Shown: piece after piece, positions 7,985-14,393 of the stretch
Numbering within the stretch: the first letter of the stretch is position 1
Layout: the number at the start of each line of letters is the position of its first letter
Assembly (NCBI GenBank): GCA_045599305.1
Contig: JAZRVU010000010.1
Span: 1-15,131, forward strand
DNA from: SIG588 sp045599305
GTDB lineage: Bacteria; Bacillota; Clostridia; Oscillospirales; Acutalibacteraceae
Direction: 5' to 3'
Length of the DNA: 15,131 nt
Notes under the pieces: generated by a model
Told to the model about the DNA's origin: nothing
The model's input: the letters and a program-made list of their open reading frames with translations, nothing else
Databases searched by the model: none
Position numbers and translations under genes: made by a program

Positions 7985-8013
7985 TTGACGAACGCGTTTT
8001 CTTGGTGTATACT
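7985..8013 (+). promoter_or_regulatory. Sigma-A-type promoter of rpsU
   Basis: TTGACG (7985-7990) and TATACT (8008-8013) are spaced by 17 bases, close to the sigma-A consensus. It lies in the 119-base gap after leuS. Transcription would start near 8020, leaving a leader of about 45 bases that contains the short inverted repeat TAATA-GCA-TATTA (8022-8034). Confidence 0.85.
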
Positions 8014-8050
8014 GAATAGGCTAATAGCATATTACCCCTGCTTTGAAGGC

Positions 8051-8060
8051 GGAGGGAGGG
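8051..8060 (+). promoter_or_regulatory. Ribosome binding site that sets the rpsU start
   Basis: GGAGGGAGGG lies 6 bases before ATG 8067. It overrides an in-frame ATG at 8043, whose extra eight residues would be translated from the ribosome site itself. Confidence 0.8.
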
Positions 8061-8066
8061 AATACG

Positions 8067-8243
8067 ATGTCAGAAGTCCGAGTCAAGGAAAACGAAAGCT
8101 TGGATAGTGCTCTGCGCAGATGGAAGAAATCCTGCGCCCGTGCCGGTACGCTCGCTGAAGTCCGCAAGCGTGAGCATTATGAGAAGCCTTCTGTCCGGCG
8201 CAAAAAGAAGTCGGAGGCTGCACGCAAGAGAAAGTTCAAATAA
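8067..8243 (+). CDS. rpsU: Small ribosomal subunit protein bS21
   Basis: bS21 is a small basic protein of the 30S subunit, near the 3' end of 16S rRNA, with a role in initiation. The 58-residue product opens MSEVRVKENESLDSALRRWK and ends in the Lys/Arg-rich tail RRKKKSEAARKRKFK. The central AEVRKREHYEKPS is typical of the family, and the length is normal. It has its own strong promoter and a very strong ribosome site. A stable hairpin follows within 17 bases of the stop, consistent with rpsU being made at a higher level than the genes behind it. Confidence 0.97.
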   Translation: MSEVRVKENESLDSALRRWKKSCARAGTLAEVRKREHYEKPSVRRKKKSEAARKRKFK

Positions 8244-8259
8244 GCGTATGCATCATCCG

Positions 8260-8297
8260 CAAACGGGGCAGCCTTCGGGTCTGTCCCGTTTGTTCTT
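8260..8297 (+). terminator. Hairpin terminator or attenuator between rpsU and yqeG
   Basis: CAAACGGGGCAG (8260-8271) pairs with CTGTCCCGTTTG (8281-8292) with one G-U pair. The stem continues as CC-TTCG-GG, giving a UUCG tetraloop with a bulged U at 8280. A weak T-rich stretch (TTCTT) follows. The imperfect T tract and the yqeG ribosome site only 2 bases further on suggest partial termination rather than a full stop. Confidence 0.7.
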
Positions 8298-8313
8298 GAA
8301 AAGGAGGCGGCTC

Positions 8314-8817
8314 ATGCGGTTGCTCGAGCCTACGGTGCTGCACGAACGCATCACCGACATCACGGTGGAGGAACTGCGCGCCATGGGGGTGCGCGGCCTG
8401 CTGCTGGATGTGGATAACACCCTCACCACCCACTATTGTCCCGACCTGTCACCCGAGGTGACGGCGTGGCTTTCCGCCGTGCAGGCGGCCGGGATCACCG
8501 CCACGGTGATCTCCAACGCCAAGCGCCGCCGGGTGGAGCCGTTTGCGCAAAAGATCGGTCTTTCGTGTGTGTGGCTGGCGGCCAAACCGCTGCCCGGCGG
8601 CCTGTGGCGCGGGGTGCGGCGGCTGGGTCTGCGGCTGCGCGACTGCGTCGTCATCGGCGATCAGACCTTTACCGACACCCTCGGTGCCCGTTTGGCCGGG
8701 CTGCGGGTGATCCAGCTCATGCCCATCCGGCTGGAGGAGGGGAAGCCCTTCCTGCTGTTCAAGCGGCGGCTGGAAAAACGGGTGCTGGCGCAGTATAAAA
8801 GGAGGAAAGGCGTATGA
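8314..8817 (+). CDS. yqeG: YqeG-family HAD phosphatase
   Basis: A 167-residue HAD-superfamily (subfamily IIIA) protein of the YqeG type. The natural substrate of this family is not settled to my knowledge. Motif I is DVDNT at 32-36, with Asp32 as the expected nucleophile and Asp34 as the acid/base. Motif II is VISNA (about 64-68), the motif III Lys is in AAKPLPGG, and the second Asp motif is IGDQTFTDTLGA. The start at 8314 has AAAAGGAGG 6 bases upstream; the open frame extends further back but that part lies over rpsU and the hairpin. In Bacillus, yqeG heads the yqeG-yqeH-aroE-yhbY-nadD-yqeK-rsfS cluster. Here it is separated from it and paired with an endonuclease IV-like gene, whose ATG overlaps this stop by four bases. 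Confidence 0.9.
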   Translation: MRLLEPTVLHERITDITVEELRAMGVRGLLLDVDNTLTTHYCPDLSPEVTAWLSAVQAAGITATVISNAKRRRVEPFAQKIGLSCVWLAAKPLPGGLWRGVRRLGLRLRDCVVIGDQTFTDTLGARLAGLRVIQLMPIRLEEGKPFLLFKRRLEKRVLAQYKRRKGV

Positions 8818-9674
8818 CTCCCTTATTCGGGCCGGCCGGCAACGGCGACGATTTTGCCGCGGCGGGATTGAAGCGCACCGCCGAAGCCCCCGCGTGGCTG
8901 CGCTCACTGGGGCTTACCGCCTATGAATATCAGTGCGGGCGCGGCGTGCGGGTGAACGAGGATGCGGCGGCTGAACTGGCGCTGGCGGCCGCGCAGAACG
9001 GCGTGGCCGTGTCGGTACACGCCCCCTATTTCATCTCGCTCGCCTCGGCCGAGGAGGAAAAGCGCGATAACAGCCTGCGCTACATCCTCGAAAGCGCGCT
9101 GGCGGTGCGGATGTTCGGGGGCGACCGCATCGTGGTGCATCCCGGCGGCCTCGGCGGCCGCAGTCGGGAGGAGGCCACCGCCCTCGCGTGCGAGACGCTC
9201 GCCCGCGCCCAGCGGGTGCTGGACGAGGCCGGGCTCGGCGACGTGCACATCTGCCCCGAAACGATGGGGAAGATCAATCAACTCGGCGACCTTGCGGAGG
9301 TGCTCACCTTCTGCGCGGTGGACGAGCGGTTTTTGCCCTGTGTGGATTTCGGCCATCTCAACTGCCGCGTGCAGGGGGCGCTTCACAGCACCGATGCCTT
9401 TTTGCAGGTGCTGGACACCGTGGCCGACCGTCTGGGTGGGGAGCGGATGCGCCGTATGCACATCCATTTTTCCAAGATCGAATACACAGCCGGCGGCGAA
9501 AAACGCCACCTCACTTTTGAAGATACGACCTTCGGCCCCGATCCGCGTTATCTGGCCGAGGCGCTCGTTCTGCGGGACGCCGCCCCCACCGTGATCTGTG
9601 AATCGGCCGGCACGCAGGCGCGTGACGCGGCACAACTGCACCGGCTGTGGTGTGAAATTTCACGAAAGGACTGA
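8814..9674 (+). CDS. Endonuclease IV-like TIM-barrel protein (AP endonuclease family 2)
   Basis: Family members are zinc-dependent TIM barrels; the best known, endonuclease IV (Nfo), nicks DNA at abasic sites. In this 286-residue protein the metal ligands line up with Nfo by spacing: His69 (HAPY), His109 (VVHPGG), Glu149 (CPETMGK), Asp178 and His181 (CVDFGHLN), His216/His218 (MHIHFSK), His232 (KRH) and Glu263 (ICESAG). The third-site DRH motif of Nfo reads KRH here, so one Asp ligand appears replaced; Glu229 is nearby. It may be a true repair nuclease or a subfamily acting on another substrate, so I give no symbol. The ribosome site AAAAGGAGGA overlaps the end of yqeG and the start overlaps its stop (ATGA), so the pair is coupled. 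Confidence 0.82.
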   Translation: MTPLFGPAGNGDDFAAAGLKRTAEAPAWLRSLGLTAYEYQCGRGVRVNEDAAAELALAAAQNGVAVSVHAPYFISLASAEEEKRDNSLRYILESALAVRMFGGDRIVVHPGGLGGRSREEATALACETLARAQRVLDEAGLGDVHICPETMGKINQLGDLAEVLTFCAVDERFLPCVDFGHLNCRVQGALHSTDAFLQVLDTVADRLGGERMRRMHIHFSKIEYTAGGEKRHLTFEDTTFGPDPRYLAEALVLRDAAPTVICESAGTQARDAAQLHRLWCEISRKD

Positions 9675-9679
9675 TTTGT

Positions 9680-10753
9680 ATGGAAAAGACACAATGGCAG
9701 CGGCTGGCAGCCTTCCTGCCGGAAAAAGGGGACGCCCTGCTGGTCACGGCTCCGCCGGATATGCGGTTTCTGACCGATTTCGCGGCCGAGGGCGCGGTGG
9801 CGGTGACGGCGGATGCCGCCTGCTTCTTCACCGATTCCCGCTACATCGAGGCATCACAGCGTGCCATCACGGAAATGCCGTCGGTCTGCTTCAACCGTCT
9901 GTCCGAATCGCTGGGTGAGTGGTTCAAAGCGCACGGCGTGCGCCGCGTTTTCGTGCAGGCGGCGGCCATGAGCCTGGCAGATTTCGCCATGTGGAAAAAG
10001 ATGCTGTCCGATTTCGAATGGACAGACGATAATGCGCCCGACGGTTGGCTGCGCGATCTGCGGTCGGTGAAGCTGCCGGAGCAGGTCGAGGCCATCAAAG
10101 CGGCACAGAAACTCACCGACGACGGCTTCTCCTACATTCTGTCCCGCATCGAGGCCGGACGTACCGAGCGCGAGGTGGCGCTGGATCTGGAATTTGCCAT
10201 CCGCCGTGCCGGCGCCGAGGGCGTCGCGTTCGATTTCATCGTGGTGGCGGGCGCCAACGGCTCGCTGCCGCACGGTGTGCCGGGCGACCGTGTCATTCAG
10301 CGCGGCGACCTCGTGACGATGGACTTCGGTGCCCGTGTCAACGGCTGGCACTCGGACATGACCCGTACCGTGGCCGTGGGCGAGATCGCCGACTGGCAGC
10401 GCGAGATCTATGAGACGGTGCTCAAGGCGCAGAAAAACTGCCTTGCGCATCTGCACGCCGGCATGACCGGCGCCGAGGGCGACGCGCTGACCCGCGATAT
10501 CATCGCCGCCGCCGGCTATGGCGAGTATTTCGGCCACAGCACGGGTCACGGCGTGGGTCTGGAGATCCACGAATATCCCAATCTGTCCACCCGCTCCACC
10601 GATAAGGTGCTGCGTGCGGGCGAGATCGTCACCGTCGAGCCGGGCATCTATCTGCCGGGCAAGGGCGGTGTACGTATCGAGGATATGGTCGTTTTGACCG
10701 AGGATGGCTGCGAAAATCTGACCAAATCCCCGAAAGAACTGATTATTTTGTGA
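9680..10753 (+). CDS. pepP: Xaa-Pro aminopeptidase (M24 family)
   Basis: This cytosolic metallopeptidase removes the N-terminal residue from peptides whose second residue is proline. The 357-residue protein has a creatinase-like N-terminal domain (about 1-125, with SRYIEASQ at 53-60) and a pita-bread catalytic domain. The five metal ligands are visible: Asp215 (TMDFGA), Asp226 (HSDMTRT), His290 (TGHGVG), Glu320 (TVEPGIY) and Glu334 (RIEDMV). HSTGHGVGLEIHE at 286-298 is the family signature. It begins 5 bases after the previous gene, with AAAGGA at 9665-9670. Placement directly upstream of efp is common in Clostridia and Bacilli. A prolidase could look similar, but length and domain order favour the aminopeptidase. 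Confidence 0.93.
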   Translation: MEKTQWQRLAAFLPEKGDALLVTAPPDMRFLTDFAAEGAVAVTADAACFFTDSRYIEASQRAITEMPSVCFNRLSESLGEWFKAHGVRRVFVQAAAMSLADFAMWKKMLSDFEWTDDNAPDGWLRDLRSVKLPEQVEAIKAAQKLTDDGFSYILSRIEAGRTEREVALDLEFAIRRAGAEGVAFDFIVVAGANGSLPHGVPGDRVIQRGDLVTMDFGARVNGWHSDMTRTVAVGEIADWQREIYETVLKAQKNCLAHLHAGMTGAEGDALTRDIIAAAGYGEYFGHSTGHGVGLEIHEYPNLSTRSTDKVLRAGEIVTVEPGIYLPGKGGVRIEDMVVLTEDGCENLTKSPKELIIL

Positions 10754-10781
10754 TTTTGGCCGGAAAATTTTCGCTTTTCTC

Positions 10782-10810
10782 TTGCAATCCGGCGCACTAT
10801 CGGTTACAAT
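10782..10810 (+). promoter_or_regulatory. Sigma-A-type promoter of efp
   Basis: TTGCAA (10782-10787) and TACAAT (10805-10810) are spaced by 17 bases in the 104-base gap between pepP and efp. An overlapping TATACT at 10810-10815 has no well-spaced -35. The transcript would start near 10817, with a leader of about 40 bases. Confidence 0.75.
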
Positions 10811-10857
10811 ATACTGTGGTATAAGAAGTACATTTATAAATACGGAGGAAGATTCTT

Positions 10858-11415
10858 ATGGTTTCAGCAGGCGATTTTCGTAACGGTGTCACGTTCGAAA
10901 TGGACGGCAACGTCTATCAGATCATCGAATTCCAGCATGTCAAGCCGGGCAAGGGCGCGGCGTTCGTGCGCACCAAGGTCCGCAATGTGATCGCGGGCTC
11001 CGTGGTGGAAAAAACGTTCAACCCCACCGATAAATTCCCCACCGCGTATGTCGAGCGCAAGGAAATGGAATACTCCTATAACGACGGCGACCTTTACTAT
11101 TTCATGGATCCCGAATCCTATGAGCTTATGCCCATCGGTAAGGACGTTCTGCCCGACAACTTCAAGTTTGTCAAAGAGAACATGATCTGCCGCATCCTGT
11201 CCTATAAGGGCAACGTGTTCGGCATCGAGCCCCCCAACTTTGTGGAACTGCAGGTCACCCAGACCGATCCCGGCTTCAAGGGCGACACCGCCACCAACGC
11301 CACCAAGCCCGCCACGCTGGAGACCGGCGCGGAGATCCGTGTGCCGCTGTTCATCGACGAAGGCGAAATGATCCGTGTGGACACCCGTACCGGTGAATAC
11401 ATGGAGCGCGCCTGA
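10858..11415 (+). CDS. efp: Translation elongation factor P
   Basis: EF-P enters ribosomes stalled at runs of proline codons and helps peptide-bond formation. The 185-residue product is a normal-length EF-P with three beta-barrel domains. The tip loop reads HVKPGKGAAFVR with Lys32 in the position modified in other bacteria. Lys rather than Arg, and the PGKG setting, resemble Bacillus EF-P, which carries a 5-aminopentanol group; the modification here is an inference. TFNPTDKF and the C-terminal GEMIRVDTRTGEYMERA are typical. GGAGGAA at 10844-10850 precedes the ATG. Proline-peptide functions cluster: pepP lies just upstream. Confidence 0.97.
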   Translation: MVSAGDFRNGVTFEMDGNVYQIIEFQHVKPGKGAAFVRTKVRNVIAGSVVEKTFNPTDKFPTAYVERKEMEYSYNDGDLYYFMDPESYELMPIGKDVLPDNFKFVKENMICRILSYKGNVFGIEPPNFVELQVTQTDPGFKGDTATNATKPATLETGAEIRVPLFIDEGEMIRVDTRTGEYMERA

Positions 11416-11433
11416 TCACCACGTCATCTGATC

Positions 11434-11441
11434 AAAGGAGG
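11434..11441 (+). promoter_or_regulatory. Ribosome binding site of the CD1247-like gene
   Basis: AAAGGAGG lies 7 bases before ATG 11449, within the 33-base efp-CD1247 gap. No promoter is visible there, so the gene is probably read from the efp promoter. Confidence 0.75.
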
Positions 11442-11448
11442 AATCGAC

Positions 11449-11910
11449 ATGGCAGCAACCATCACCGAAAAAGTCGCGTATCTCAAGGGCCTCACGGAGG
11501 GCATGGAGATCGATGCGACCACCAAAGAAGGCAAGATCCTGAACGCCGTTTTGGACGTGCTGGACGATCTCGCCAATACGCTGGCCGACCTCGAGGACTA
11601 CACCGCCGAATTGACCGAGCAGGTCGATGCCATCGACGAGGATCTGGATCTTCTCGAAACCGATTTCTATGAGGATTGGGAAGAAGACGAAGACGAGGAT
11701 GACGACTACGATTACTGCGACGGCGACTGCGAAAACTGCGAAGAGGATTGCGGTAACGAGTTCTACGATGTCACCTGCCCCAGCTGCAACACCACCTTCT
11801 GCGTGGACGAGGAAACGCTGCTCGACGGCGGCATCGATTGTCCCGAGTGCGGCGAACGCCTGGAGTTCGAAGTGGAAGAGGACGACGGCGACAGCGAGGA
11901 CGACGAATAA
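11449..11910 (+). CDS. Acidic Cys-rich protein with CD1247-like N-terminal domain and zinc ribbon
   Basis: A 153-residue, strongly acidic protein of unknown function. Residues 1-70 (KVAYLKGLTEGMEI, then TKEGKILNAVLDVLDDLA) resemble the CD1247 N-terminal domain found beside efp in Clostridia, followed by a helical, probably coiled-coil stretch. An Asp/Glu run (76-88) leads into two Cys clusters. The first is C90-x3-C94-x2-C97-x3-C101. The second is a zinc-ribbon pattern, C110-x2-C113-x17-C131-x2-C134, with an extra C118. The protein ends in an acidic tail. There is no signal peptide or membrane segment, so it should be cytosolic. Linkage to efp suggests a translation-related role, but that is only inference; no enzymatic motif is visible. 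Confidence 0.8.
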   Translation: MAATITEKVAYLKGLTEGMEIDATTKEGKILNAVLDVLDDLANTLADLEDYTAELTEQVDAIDEDLDLLETDFYEDWEEDEDEDDDYDYCDGDCENCEEDCGNEFYDVTCPSCNTTFCVDEETLLDGGIDCPECGERLEFEVEEDDGDSEDDE

Positions 11911-11918
11911 GTTTTCAT

Positions 11919-11954
11919 AAAAAACGGGCAGCCGATGATGGCTGCCCGTTTTTT
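11919..11954. terminator. Bidirectional rho-independent terminator
   Basis: ACGGGCAGCC (11924-11933) and GGCTGCCCGT (11940-11949) form a perfect 10-bp stem around the loop GATGAT, flanked by A6 and T6. It ends the efp operon on the plus strand. It lies 22 bases beyond the stop of the minus-strand operon, so it can terminate that as well. Confidence 0.92.
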
Positions 11955-11976
11955 ATGCGTTCAGGGTTTGCGGATC

Positions 11977-12714
11977 TTATATTCTCCTCCTGCACCCGTC
12001 GATCTGTATGTTCTGCCCGGAGATGTAACCGGACTTGTCACCGGCCAAAAAGCATATCAGATCGGCATTTTCCATGTCCGTTCCCGTTCTGCCCATATAC
12101 GACAGGTCGTTTTCCTCAAAATATCCCATATCCGGGTTTTGGGAATCGCTGACACTTCCCGGAGACACGCTGTTGACCAGAACGCCTTTGTCGACCACTT
12201 CTTTGGCCAGTGCTTTTGTCATGGCGATCACGGCCCCCTTCGTGGCGGAATAGTGGGACATATTGGCATTCCCGTAAACGCCCGCCACAGATGCCACATT
12301 GATGATCCGGCCGTAACGTCTTTCGATCATCTGAGGCAGAACGGCCTTTGAAAAATAGACCACGCCCATCACGTTGACGGCAATGAATTTTTCCCATTCG
12401 CTTGTGGGGATATCCGTAAAATGCTTGAAACTCCGCCACAGTGCCGCATTGTTGACCAGGATATCTATTTTCCCGAACTGTTCGATCGCCGCTTTGACGA
12501 CATGGCTCACCTCTTGTTCATCGCTGACATCGCACTTGAAAACAGCGACCTCTTCGGTGAAGGGGGCAAGCTCCTGCCTGACTTTTTCCAATTGGTCATA
12601 GTTGATATCGACCAGCACCAGTTTGGCGCCGCCCTGAGCCAGTCGCATCGCCACCGCCCGGCCGATCCCAACAGACGCACCCGTGACGAGGGCTGTTTTG
12701 TTTTGAAAATCCAT
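11977..12714 (-). CDS. Short-chain dehydrogenase/reductase (SDR), third gene of minus-strand operon
   Basis: A classical SDR of 245 residues that should oxidise or reduce an alcohol/ketone with a nicotinamide cofactor; its substrate is unknown. The Rossmann motif TGASVGIG is at 11-18, and Asp36 at the end of the second strand favours NAD over NADP. NNAA is at 88-91, and the catalytic tetrad is Asn114, Ser142, Tyr155 and Lys159 (YSATK). The C-terminus GQNIQIDGCRRRI has Cys where DGG is usual. I chose the second of two closely spaced ATGs (MDFQNK): AAAGGA lies 10 bases before it but only 4 before the first ATG at 12720, and the sister SDR begins with the matching MDFSNK. It starts 15 bases after the AroD-like gene. 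Codons are less GC-rich than in the housekeeping genes. Confidence 0.9.
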   Translation of the reverse strand: MDFQNKTALVTGASVGIGRAVAMRLAQGGAKLVLVDINYDQLEKVRQELAPFTEEVAVFKCDVSDEQEVSHVVKAAIEQFGKIDILVNNAALWRSFKHFTDIPTSEWEKFIAVNVMGVVYFSKAVLPQMIERRYGRIINVASVAGVYGNANMSHYSATKGAVIAMTKALAKEVVDKGVLVNSVSPGSVSDSQNPDMGYFEENDLSYMGRTGTDMENADLICFLAGDKSGYISGQNIQIDGCRRRI

Positions 12715-12729
12715 ATACATCCCATCCTT

Positions 12730-13494
12730 TCAAATGTCGAATCGCATATGATCTCTGATCGGTTTCAGATCCTTTAATAGCGGCTGAAACGGCGTGTCTG
12801 CCGGCCCGTATGCGGATACGCACAAATACATACACACGCCGAAATCGGGGCCGATATATCGGATGATCTGCCCCTCTTCGCTGACCAGAAACAAAAGTTC
12901 TTTTCCCGTTTCTTTTTTGATCTGCTGAATGGCCTGTATATACTTCGGTACCTCATCCTTATGGGCAGCGGAATTGACGATCTTGATGATATCGGCACCA
13001 CGCTTTGCCTGTGCTTTGGCGATCATCAGGTTTTCTTCAAGCGTCGTGCTTTTGAACGTGTGGCTGGACATCAAAACCTCACCGCCGCGCCGGTGTATCT
13101 CGTCGATCAGGTCTTTCTGCTTTCGGATAGCCGCTTCATCGGTGGTCAACTCATACCGGGGAGACCGGCCGAACATATCTCCCATCACATCGCAAAGCGT
13201 GGCACCGCTGTCGAGCGCCAGCAGCAACAGTTCGGCGCACTCCTCATCCGTGAGGCCGTCATTTTCCTTGTAGCGGTAACTGGTCACATAAATGGGTTTT
13301 CCGGCGCAGGAATCGAAAATTTCGGTCAGCACTTCTTTGGTTCGGTATTCTTTTTTCAGGTTGCACAACTGCACCCCGAGCGCATCCGCCCCTTGCGCGA
13401 TCGAAGCCTTGATTTTTTCGATACACGCGTCGGGCGTAGGGCATTGTATCATAGCGGTGAGCAGAGGCTTTTCATATTTCAAAAATGTAGGCAT
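12730..13494 (-). CDS. Type I 3-dehydroquinate dehydratase-like (AroD-like) TIM-barrel protein
   Basis: A 254-residue class I Schiff-base enzyme candidate. In AroD, Lys170 forms an imine with 3-dehydroquinate and His143 acts as general acid/base. Here SSHTF gives His145 and ADIIKIVN gives Lys171, with the right spacing. An Arg in TSYRYKE (Arg74) and one in GQIIRYIG (Arg212) match AroD Arg82 and Arg213. However, the AroD Glu46/Arg48 segment reads GVQ (40-42), and the closing Ser232/Gln236 loop reads SAYGPADTPF. By eye, substrate-binding contacts differ, so it may dehydrate or cleave a related molecule rather than dehydroquinate. The start at 13494 shares one base with the upstream SDR stop (TGATG). 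GGGGAG lies 9 bases upstream of it, too close to the alternative ATG at 13503. Confidence 0.75.
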   Translation of the reverse strand: MPTFLKYEKPLLTAMIQCPTPDACIEKIKASIAQGADALGVQLCNLKKEYRTKEVLTEIFDSCAGKPIYVTSYRYKENDGLTDEECAELLLLALDSGATLCDVMGDMFGRSPRYELTTDEAAIRKQKDLIDEIHRRGGEVLMSSHTFKSTTLEENLMIAKAQAKRGADIIKIVNSAAHKDEVPKYIQAIQQIKKETGKELLFLVSEEGQIIRYIGPDFGVCMYLCVSAYGPADTPFQPLLKDLKPIRDHMRFDI

Positions 13495-14255
13495 CAGTTC
13501 CATCTCCCCATGGCATTTCGCCCGCCGTCTATCATGATATTTTCACCGTTGATGAACTGCCCTTTTTCGGAGGCAACGAATAAGATCAGATCAATGATCT
13601 CCTGCGGCCGGGCGGCTCTGCCCACAAGCGTCTTCATTCCCGCCATCGCCTCCCGCGTCAGCACGGGGCCGGGAGACACGCACACGCATCTAATCCCGTA
13701 CGGGGCCCCGAATTGTGCCACGGATTTTGTCAGCCCGTACATCACACCGGCTTTGGAGGTCGGATAATCCATGCCGTATCCGTCGCCCTCTGCACCGGTG
13801 ATCGAGCCGATATTGACGATCAGGCCGCTTTTTTGTTCTCTCATATATTTGCAGGCGGCATGACAAAAATAGAATTGGCCTTTCAAATTGACATCAATGC
13901 CCCAATCGTAAATGTCGATCGGCACATCGGGGAATTCCGCATATTTTCCGCGGGCGTCCTTCATTCTGACAGCGGTGCCCCCCGCGAAATTGCAGACGAT
14001 ATCTATGCTGCCGAAGGTGTCGTTTGCCGCCTGGCAAGCGTCTTTCACTTGCTCATAATCTCTCACATCGCAAGTCACACCGATCGCCCTGCCCACGCCC
14101 TTGGCATTGATCTCTTCCACGCATTTTTTCAGTGCGTCTTCGTTCACATCACACATGACCACATTTCCGCCCAGCGCGGCAAATGCCTTCGAAAAGGCAA
14201 ACCCCATTCCGGAAGCCGCCCCCGTGGATATGGTGGTTTTATTCGAAAAGTCCAT
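13494..14255 (-). CDS. Short-chain dehydrogenase/reductase (SDR), first gene of minus-strand operon
   Basis: A 253-residue classical SDR. TGAASGMG (11-18) is the cofactor loop and Asp36 suggests NAD. NFAGG (89-93) replaces the usual NNAG. The tetrad is Asn123, Ser151, Tyr164 and Lys168 (YPTSK). The insert around 95-112 (RMKDARGKYAEFPDVPID) is longer than in the sister SDR and may shape the pocket. It ends DGGRNAMGRWN. The start MDFSNK at 14255 is favoured because AGGGAG at 14265-14270 lies 9 bases upstream, while the ATG at 14264 abuts it. It is first in the operon, divergent from an AraC-type regulator, and its stop overlaps the AroD-like start by one base. It is probably an oxidoreductase of a cyclic polyol or sugar; the substrate is not recognisable. 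Confidence 0.9.
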   Translation of the reverse strand: MDFSNKTTISTGAASGMGFAFSKAFAALGGNVVMCDVNEDALKKCVEEINAKGVGRAIGVTCDVRDYEQVKDACQAANDTFGSIDIVCNFAGGTAVRMKDARGKYAEFPDVPIDIYDWGIDVNLKGQFYFCHAACKYMREQKSGLIVNIGSITGAEGDGYGMDYPTSKAGVMYGLTKSVAQFGAPYGIRCVCVSPGPVLTREAMAGMKTLVGRAARPQEIIDLILFVASEKGQFINGENIMIDGGRNAMGRWN

Positions 14256-14276
14256 ATTTCTCATCTCCCTGCATTG

Positions 14277-14304
14277 ATTTTACCAAGCACCGCTTTTTTT
14301 GCAA
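14277..14304 (-). promoter_or_regulatory. Candidate promoter of the SDR/AroD-like operon
   Basis: On the minus strand, TTGCAA (14304-14299) is followed after 16 bases by TAAAAT (14282-14277). Transcription would start near 14270, right at the AGGGAG ribosome site, leaving a very short leader. The fit to consensus is good, but the short leader leaves room for another start further upstream. Confidence 0.45.
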
Positions 14305-14393
14305 TAACATAATCAGCAATAAATTTAACATTTTCAGCACAGATCATATTGAAATATCGGGAATAAATGATATAATTAGTTCGGTGATCATAT
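14301..14393. repeat. Short direct repeats in the divergent regulator/operon gap (possible operators)
   Basis: Three repeat pairs lie in this A/T-rich gap. GCAATAA occurs at 14301-14307 and 14316-14322. TCAGCA occurs at 14313-14318 and 14334-14339, 21 bases apart, equal to two helix turns. GATCATAT occurs at 14342-14349 and 14386-14393, flanking the regulator's promoter. AraC-family proteins often bind direct half-sites about 21 bases apart. Binding is not shown by the sequence alone. Confidence 0.35.
14349..14376 (+). promoter_or_regulatory. Promoter of the AraC-family regulator
   Basis: TTGAAA (14349-14354) and the perfect -10 TATAAT (14371-14376) are spaced by 16 bases. Initiation near 14383 would leave only about 9 bases before ATG 14392, a near-leaderless message with at best a weak GGTGAT ribosome site. 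Confidence 0.7.

Noticed and set aside
10754..10781. Possible terminator after pepP (TTTTGGCCGGAAAA)
   Set aside because: The arms do not pair beyond four A-T pairs plus a mismatched centre; not a credible hairpin.
11935..12351. Open plus-strand frames across the terminator and opposite the first SDR
   Set aside because: They cross a strong terminator and lie opposite a well-supported SDR on the minus strand; composition is that of a shadow frame.
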